Assembly (NCBI GenBank): GCA_030762935.1
Contig: CM060883.1
Coordinates: forward strand, 53,528,001 to 53,592,000
Direction of reading: 5' to 3'
DNA length: 64,000 nt
Source of the DNA: Hymenopus coronatus
Lineage: Eukaryota > Arthropoda > Insecta > Mantodea > Hymenopodidae
Position numbers and translations under genes: made by a program. The notes under the pieces are model-generated. The model was not told the DNA's origin. It saw nothing but the letters and a program-made list of their open reading frames with translations, and made no database searches. Below are positions 57,837 through 64,000 of this stretch, in pieces; the first letter of the stretch is position 1; each line of letters opens with the position of its first letter.

Positions 57837-58589
57837 TGGCGCGCCAGGCAACAGAAAATTCCGGGGAGAAGTGAGGTTTATTGTTCACTGCACCATATGT
57901 ACACATCTCGAATTCTACATTCCCATGTCATTTTGTATTTGATTTGTTTAAAGGCCTGAAAAGCTGATCTATTCTATTTAAGAGTTTTTGTCATGGTAAG
58001 ATAACGAATTCACGTGAAATATTTATTCATATTACACATAATACTTATGATATTACTGTAAAAGGCACATGTTAGTTTATTAGGTAATGCCATACTGCAG
58101 AGATATTTATGTGGCCATGCAATTTTTTTTCATGAAAATAAGCATTCCGAAGGTTGTGGCAGTCATAAGTGAAACACCTCTTACGTTATTAACACCTTTA
58201 TTTTGGTTGAATTTAACAAGTGGTGCTAATAAATCCTGCTAATGGTGCTAATACATTTAAAACACAATTTATAAGGTGAATTTACATTCCACTGCAGTAT
58301 TCTTCAAGTAAATTTATGTGCAATTCTTTATAGCTTTGGCCAACTGGGAAATGTGCACTTCTATTCAATATTTAATATATCCGTTTTAAAATCGGGAATA
58401 ATGTGCTTCGTGCCAGCACATATATCTTATTACCGGTCTGAAAAAAGGAATTTGTATAAATGATGCACAAGTTTTCAGGAGCTCTTTTATCAATGGTGAC
58501 TCCAATATGATATAACAATAAACTTATGAGCGCTAAAAACTCGAGTTAGTGAAATTTGCAACACTAGCGTTGCCGACAAGATTTGTGTG
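57837..58589. other. unassigned sequence
   Basis: A 'gctaataaatcctgctaatggtgctaatac' style short tandem near 58225-58255. The rest is unassigned. Confidence 0.4.
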
Positions 58590-59262
58590 CGTCGGTAAAA
58601 TACCAAACTTGGTATTTAAGTTTAGTATCTTCCAGGGATGTGACACGAAGATTTTGAGAAAAATCCCCCCACCCCCAACTACCCTTTACATAGAACTTTT
58701 TTCGAAAATTTTGATTTTCTCAAAAATGGCTCTAACGATTTTGATTAAAATTTTGGATATCAAACGTATTTACCTGACAAATGAAATGTATATCTTGAAT
58801 TTTCTGGGAATAGCCTCTGAAGAGTAGTTTATTCTGGATGAATTTTACTAAATTTTGAATGACTGCTAAACCGTAAGAGATGGACAAAAACTTACTATGT
58901 AGAGCTCTTTAAAACACACAATTTATGTTATATACATTTTGTTCGTGGAGTTCGTCGTTTTTGTGACATTCCTTATTTTTGGTTTCTGCTATGAAAAACG
59001 TATACTTTTCTCATACAGGAACTTGTCAACTCCTATCCATAAAACAAAGAAACTTCATTGACATAGCAACCAGCTTTTGACTATCACTTTAACCTACGGT
59101 TGTCCCTTATTTCGCTTCTACTTACAAGGAAGCGAGTAATAAGACTATTTCTGCTATTTTTTTCTGATTAGCATAAAGTAAATAGAAGTATAAGCTTTTT
59201 AAGAATTATTTGTTGCAGGGATATGGAGAAAGTCATGTGAATGGTACACATCAGATTTTTTA
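58590..59262 (+). repeat. R860 copy, 5'-truncated
   Basis: It starts at 'gtcggtaaaataccaaactt', just inside the missing GT block, and ends with 'tgaatggtacacatcagatt' plus T run. Confidence 0.85.
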
Positions 59263-59900
59263 GTATTTGTGATTTCTATAGAATAGTTACGGTGAAATTG
59301 TTAGTTGAAACACCCTGTATATAGAACATAAAGCTAATTATTAATGATAAAAATGTAACTTTTATACGGTTTTAGCAACAGATGGAAAAAATCACTAAGA
59401 TATTTATTTGAAATTTTAAGATTTCTTATGCCGGATTACACTTTGCAGAAATAAACTTTTTACGCACTATACATTTTGACACGTATGTTGTGCACAGCGC
59501 CTGAAGATACGTAAACTATTTTCCAGGAACCGAGATATATACTTTGAAATTAACAGTCGACTGGGCTTTAGGTTGCCTTTCTTGAAACAGGTGGCATTTG
59601 TGTGCGTATTTGTTTTCCAGCTTTACTTTGCTGTTTCCGATTCTAAGGTCTTTGCAATCCGGATTTGTTGACATAAGCAAGGTGCGAGCAGGAGGAAAAC
59701 TGTTCTCTCAAAATAGTGCAACGTATTTTGCTCCTTGCGGTCCCCAGGGCAAGCCAAGGTGAAATGTTAAGATTAACCTTCTTGAAATACGAGGTATTGT
59801 CTTACAATATAGGCGTTTTCATTACTCGAATTAAATCAAGATCACACGTGATAATTGTTTTTAACACTCACGTCAATTCTGCATAAATTGCCTTCGTAAT
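59263..59900. other. unassigned sequence
   Basis: Nothing recognised. Confidence 0.45.
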
Positions 59901-59904
59901 AATT

Positions 59905-60128
59905 TCAATGGGTGTTCAAACCCGGAGGAGGACGATGGATTTTTTCGGGCGTAAAAATCCTTAGCAGGGCTAACTTCGAAAGGGAAGTAATGCAGTTGGT
60001 TCCCATGAAGTGGATTTACGGCACGTAAAAGAACCTTAAGTCTGATAGAGAGGCCTTTGAGCAAAATTACACGATCTTTCAATGCTGAGAACTGCAGCAG
60101 TTAAAGAGCGTCCATAAATAAAACGCCA
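59905..60128 (+). mobile_element. tRNA-derived SINE (tS1)
   Basis: The B box TGTTCAAACCCGG (59919-59931) and GGAGGACGATGGATTTTTTC precede a slightly shortened body ending 'gttaaagagcgtccataaat'. The 'ccagtatagaatggga' segment is deleted. Confidence 0.8.
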
Positions 60129-60161
60129 TTTCATTTTACATAAATTGCTTTACAATAACTT

Positions 60162-60735
60162 CAATGTGTGGAACCTGGCCGAGTGGTTAGACCGCCTAGG
60201 TGCTTTGGGTTTAATCCCAGGTGACTGCATTTGGGATTTGTAATGGACGAAGCTGTGAATCTAGGCGGATTTTCTTCGCCATTCATTCCACCAATATCTC
60301 CATAATCATATATTTCCTATTATCCATCATTTCAAAACGTCTGCTTCCTCGCTTTCATACCACGCATCGGGCTCATCCCCTATCCCGGCTTATCTCTGAT
60401 TTTTTTTTTTTTAAACAGTACCGGAGTCTGATCAGGACTCCGGCGCTGTATCCCCGTTTTACATCCTCCCCACCTAAGTTTACTGTATGATTACTGGTTT
60501 TACTGTTCCTTTACACAAACATATACACATTCACAAACATATAACACCCATGCCCAAGGCGGGACTCGAACCCATGTTCCCCTGCCCACGAAGCACCAAA
60601 GCGAGACGCCTTAGCGAGCGTGGTGGCCATGGGGACCGGCTCTGATTCAGAGCATCTGCTCTTCAACAGGCGTCTGATCCCATGCGCTGGCTGGGTCCAG
60701 GAGGGTGTCGGTCCTACGTACGACGAGGGTAAATA
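60162..60735 (+). mobile_element. tRNA-derived SINE (tS3) split by another SINE
   Basis: The head has CTGGCCGAGTGGTTAGACC (A box) and TGGGTTTAATCCCAGG (B box). The body 'ggcggattttcttcgccatt' runs to 60401 and resumes after the inserted tS2 copy with 'caacaggcgtctgatccc' to about 60735. Confidence 0.8.
60402..60639 (-). mobile_element. tRNA-derived SINE (tS2) nested in tS3
   Basis: The T run (60401-60412) is the poly(A) tail of a minus-oriented copy. Next comes the CCGGAGTC...GACTCCGG hairpin (about 60421-60443), and the B box reads GGGTTCGAGTCCCGCC on minus. CTCTGATT is present on both sides (60394-60401 and 60640-60647), which is the target duplication. Confidence 0.9.
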
Positions 60736-60742
60736 GAGAAAG

Positions 60743-61460
60743 AAAAATCTTATATGTTCCATTTACATGCCTTCCAAAGGCAAACTTTTCTTAAAAAAGA
60801 TTATTTTACCTACATCTTGCTAATCAAGGTATACATAAGCAGAATCATGTACGCACGGCTTTCATTTGAAGTGAAATGGAGTGGTCGAAGAGTAGGATTT
60901 TCTCCTGACGTTTCCTCAAAACTGTGTTGAGCGAAATGTCAAGAGCAAATCTCTTCGACCACAACGTACAAGTCTAGAAGAAATTTCACTTCAAATTAGC
61001 AGAATTGGTCTTATTACTTGTTACTTTGTAAGCTGAAACGAAATAACAAAATGCACAGGCTAAAGCAATAGTCAAATATTTTAAACCTCCCGTTTGAGAA
61101 AAGTTAAAACAGCTTAAAATAGAAACCAATAACATGGAATATCTCGGATATAGTTTACTCTATAAAAAAATGTATATGACATAAATTGTGTGTTTTAACG
61201 AAATTTACATTTCAGGACAATAAGTTTTTGTCTAACTCTTGCGGTCTACCAGCTATAAAAAGTTAAACAACATTTATCCAGAATGAAAAGCTCTTAAGAG
61301 GTTATTCCCAGGAAATTCGAGATATACATTTTGTCATATAAATATCTTTAACATACGGTATTTTAATAAAAAAGTTTGCGCCATTTTTGAAAAATCAAAA
61401 TTTTCTAAATTTTACCATGTAAATGGTAGTTTGGTGTGGGGGAGGTGCTTATTGAAAATC
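60743..61460 (-). repeat. R860 copy, palindrome end lost, with hairpin insertion
   Basis: AAAAATCTTATATGTTCCAT to 'ggtagtttggtgtggggga'. A 152-bp element is inserted at 60846-60997. Just to the left, 'aaatagagaaagaa' (60732-60744) is probably the end of another lost R860 unit. Confidence 0.85.
60846..60997. mobile_element. 152-bp hairpin-like MITE with 8-bp duplication
   Basis: AGCAGAAT occurs on both sides (60838-60845, 60998-61005). The arms 'atttgaagtgaaat' and 'gtggtcgaagag' occur in mirrored order near the two ends, so the insert can fold back. An 8-bp duplication suggests a hAT-type transposase. Terminal bases do not match perfectly. Confidence 0.7.
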
Positions 61461-61461
61461 G

Positions 61462-62026
61462 TTTACTGAACTAACGATTTATTAAAATGTTATATGTTTA
61501 AGATATTTTCATGACAAACGAAATGTTTATCTTAAAATTTTTGGCATTAGTCTCTAAAGACGTCTTTATTCTCGATGACTTTTGCATAACTCGTAAACCT
61601 TAAAAGATTGACAAAAACGTAGACACTACATAAAAACTGTAGATCTTATTAAAACAGGCAATTTATGTCATATACATTTTTGAAGAGTTAACCGATTCCA
61701 ATATATTCCTTGTTACTGCTTATAATTTTAACCAACTTAAACTTTTCTCAAGCGGGAAACCAACATTTTTTTTACTCCCAGGAATGTAAAATAGAAACAA
61801 GTTGCAATTTTTTCACATATCGATAGCTTTTAAAACATGTTGTTATCGCTTTAGCCTGGTGTATCCCTTATTTCCCTCTTACTTAAAAGGAAGCAGGTGA
61901 TAACGCACTTTCTGCTGATGTTCATGTCGATTAGCATGACATAGACAAAAGAATAATCTTTTGTAATGAAAGTTTGTTTGTGTAACAGCTAGAGAAAGTC
62001 GCGCAAATGGAACATATCAGATTTTT
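61462..62026 (+). repeat. R860 3' part, first unit of right-end array
   Basis: It begins at 'actaacgatttattaaaatg', back to back with the minus copy at 60743-61460. It ends AACATATCAGATTTTTACTT, running straight into the next unit. Confidence 0.85.
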
Positions 62027-62886
62027 ACTTTCTCTACACTGTACATAGGTATTGTATTCCACCCAAAAATTCGATACCGAGATTTCACCGGAAATGCATG
62101 TTTTAGGTCCCCCTGAATAAAAAAAACATTTTTACAAAAAGGTCCGTGTGTGTGTGTGTGCGTGTGTGTCTGTGTGTGTCTGTGGACAGCATAGCTCAAA
62201 ACGAAAAGACCGTTAAATACCAAACTCGGTATTTAAGTATTATATCTTCCAAGGATGCGACACGAAGATTTTCAAGAAAATCCCCCCAACCCAACTACCC
62301 TTTACATGGAAAAGATTTCGAAAATTTTGATTTTCTCAAAAATGGCTCTAACGATTTTGATTAAAATATCTATCGTATATTAAAATATTTACACGACAAA
62401 TAAAATGTATATCTGTAATTTTCTGGGAATAGCTTCTGAAGAGTACTTTATTGTGGATGAATGTTTTGGAATTTTGCATAACTGCTAAACCGTAAGAGAT
62501 GGACAAAAACTTAAAGAGCAAAAAAAAAAAAAAAAAAAAAAAGTAGAGCACGTTATAAGGCACAATTTATGTTATATACATTTTTTTCGTGGAGTTGATC
62601 GTTTCTGAGATATTCCTTGTTATTGGTTTCCGCTTTGAAAAGCTTATATTTTTCACATACAGGAATTTGTCAACTCATGTCCATACAAAAAAAGGAACTT
62701 CGGTCACATATCAACCAGTTTTTGACTATCACTTTAACCTATGGTACTCCCTTATTTCGCTCCTACTTGCAAGGAAGCAAGTAATAAGAAGTAGAAGTAA
62801 AGTAAATAGAAGAATAAGAGTTTTAACTATAATTTATTGCAGAGATGTAGAGAAAGTCATGTGAATGGAGCACATTAGATTTTTTA
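62022..62886 (+). repeat. R860 copy, full length, array unit 2
   Basis: The palindrome is shortened to 'actttctctacactgtacat'. GT tract 62146-62172. An A run of about 20 lies at 62521-62542. It ends CACATTAGATTTTTTACTTT at the next junction. Confidence 0.95.
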
Positions 62887-63684
62887 CTTTCTTTACACGT
62901 ACTATGTACATAGTAAATAGAGAAGGTATTGCATTCCACCCAAAATTTCAATACCAAGATTTCACCGGAAATAGATGTTTTAGGATCTCCTGTATCCAAA
63001 AAAAAGTATTTTCAGAAAAAGTTCCGTGTCCGGGTGTCTGTGAACACGATAGCTCAAAAACGAAAAGTCGGTAAAATACCAAACTTTATATTTAAGTTAA
63101 GTATCTTCCAGGATGCGACATGATTTTGAGAAAAATCCCCCTTAGACTACCCTTTACATTTAAAATTTTTCGAAAGTTTTTATTTTCTCAAAAATGGCTC
63201 TTACGACTTTGATTAAAATACCGTATATTAAATATATTTATATGGCAAATAAAATGTATATCTTGAATTTTCTGGAAATAGCCTCTAAGGACCTCTATAT
63301 TCTGAATGAATTTTGCGTAACTGGTAAACCGTAACATATGAAGATTACTTTAAAACACACGATTTGTGTCATTTATGTGGAATTTACCATTTTGAGATAT
63401 TCCTTGTTATTTGTTTCAGATTTAAAAAACTTAAAAACGCTTTCCACTCGGAAAGTTATTAACTCTTGTGGATTTAAATCACATGGCAACCAGGTTTTAA
63501 AAGACTTGACTATTGTTTTAGCCTAGTGTATTCCATTACTTCCCTTCAACTTAAAAGGGAGCAAGTAATTAGGAAAATTTTTATCTCGATTATCATAAAG
63601 TAGATAGAAGAATATGCTTTTTAACAATAATTTGTTACATCGATGTAGAGAAAGTCATGTAAATGGAACACATCAGATTTTTAA
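62881..63684 (+). repeat. R860 copy, full length, array unit 3
   Basis: The palindrome is well kept (CACGTACTATGTACATAGTA). The GT tract is reduced to 'gtgtccgggtgtctgtg'. It ends 'gtaaatggaacacatcagat' plus T run, and no fourth unit follows. Confidence 0.95.
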
Positions 63685-64000
63685 AACCTGGGTTACGGAT
63701 TCAATCAAACCAGAAACGAATACTGAAAGCACAATAAAGATGTAAGCACCCTCATATTGTAGAATTCCATTCCAATGAGGCGCTAAAGTATGGCTCGAAT
63801 AAAATAGAGTATATGACGGAATTATAATGCCTCATACGACGGAAAAATGTTTGTCAAACTTAAAAGCGTTATAACCAGAGGAACAACAATTCGTAGCTGT
63901 ATAGTTTCAATTAAAGGTTACATTTTTATACCCAATGCCTACGCCTGTTTGCTTAGGCAACTCTCACGAGGTCTGGTCCTTTTGTGAGGAGAAGTCAGTG
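63685..64000. other. unassigned sequence
   Basis: Nothing recognised up to the end of the window. Confidence 0.4.

Overview
This is a gene-poor, AT-rich stretch of a eukaryotic nuclear genome. I found no intact protein-coding gene, no intact tRNA or rRNA gene and no CRISPR array. The host is most likely an arthropod, perhaps an insect with a large repeat-rich genome. The reasons are decayed mariner transposases, many tRNA-derived SINEs, decayed LINEs and a short interstitial tract of the arthropod telomere repeat TTAGG at 4756-4780. The species cannot be named from this sequence.

One repeat dominates the window. I call it R860. It is about 860 bp long and I count about 43 full or broken copies on both strands, together roughly two fifths of the window by eye. 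One end carries a palindrome (ACTTTCTCTAC ... GTAGAGAAAGT around ACTATGTACATAGT). The other end reads GTAGAGAAAGTCATGTG ... CACATCAGATTTTT. A GT microsatellite lies about 130-170 bp in from the palindrome. Several copies are joined directly head to tail and share a TTTTT at the junction. Subterminal inverted repeats, a hairpin at one end, T-rich junctions and tandem units resemble non-autonomous Helentron-like elements (the DINE-1/HINE type), but this is inference. Throughout, strand + for R860 means the palindrome end comes first.

Layout. 0-4 kb: SINE head, R860 fragments and a head-to-tail R860 pair. 4-9 kb: polyA SINE, TTAGG tract, a foldback element made of inverted tRNA-like modules, R860 copies, and an internally inverted mariner remnant. 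9-16 kb: R860 copies and a decayed mariner (14.0-15.1 kb). 16-21 kb: SINE, LINE C-terminus, a possible hAT N-terminus, and about 2.4 kb with nothing recognised. 21-33 kb: R860 copies interrupted by SINEs, a recent 125-bp tandem duplication and several tRNA-like SINE families. 33-39 kb: SINEs, a hAT C-terminus, a LINE split by an R860 copy, a second foldback element, and a Crypton/KIAA1958-like N-terminus. 39-48 kb: a ~105-bp minisatellite and R860 clusters. 48-53 kb: a 519-bp element with long terminal inverted repeats, a SINE, and a LINE with an endonuclease motif. 53-64 kb: R860 copies, SINEs (one nested in another with an 8-bp duplication), a possible solo LTR, and a tandem R860 array at the right end.

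Nothing here works together as a pathway. The window is a layered record of insertions. R860 copies are often the targets of SINE insertion, so many R860 copies predate those SINEs, whereas the R860 copy inside the LINE at 35-37 kb is younger than that LINE.
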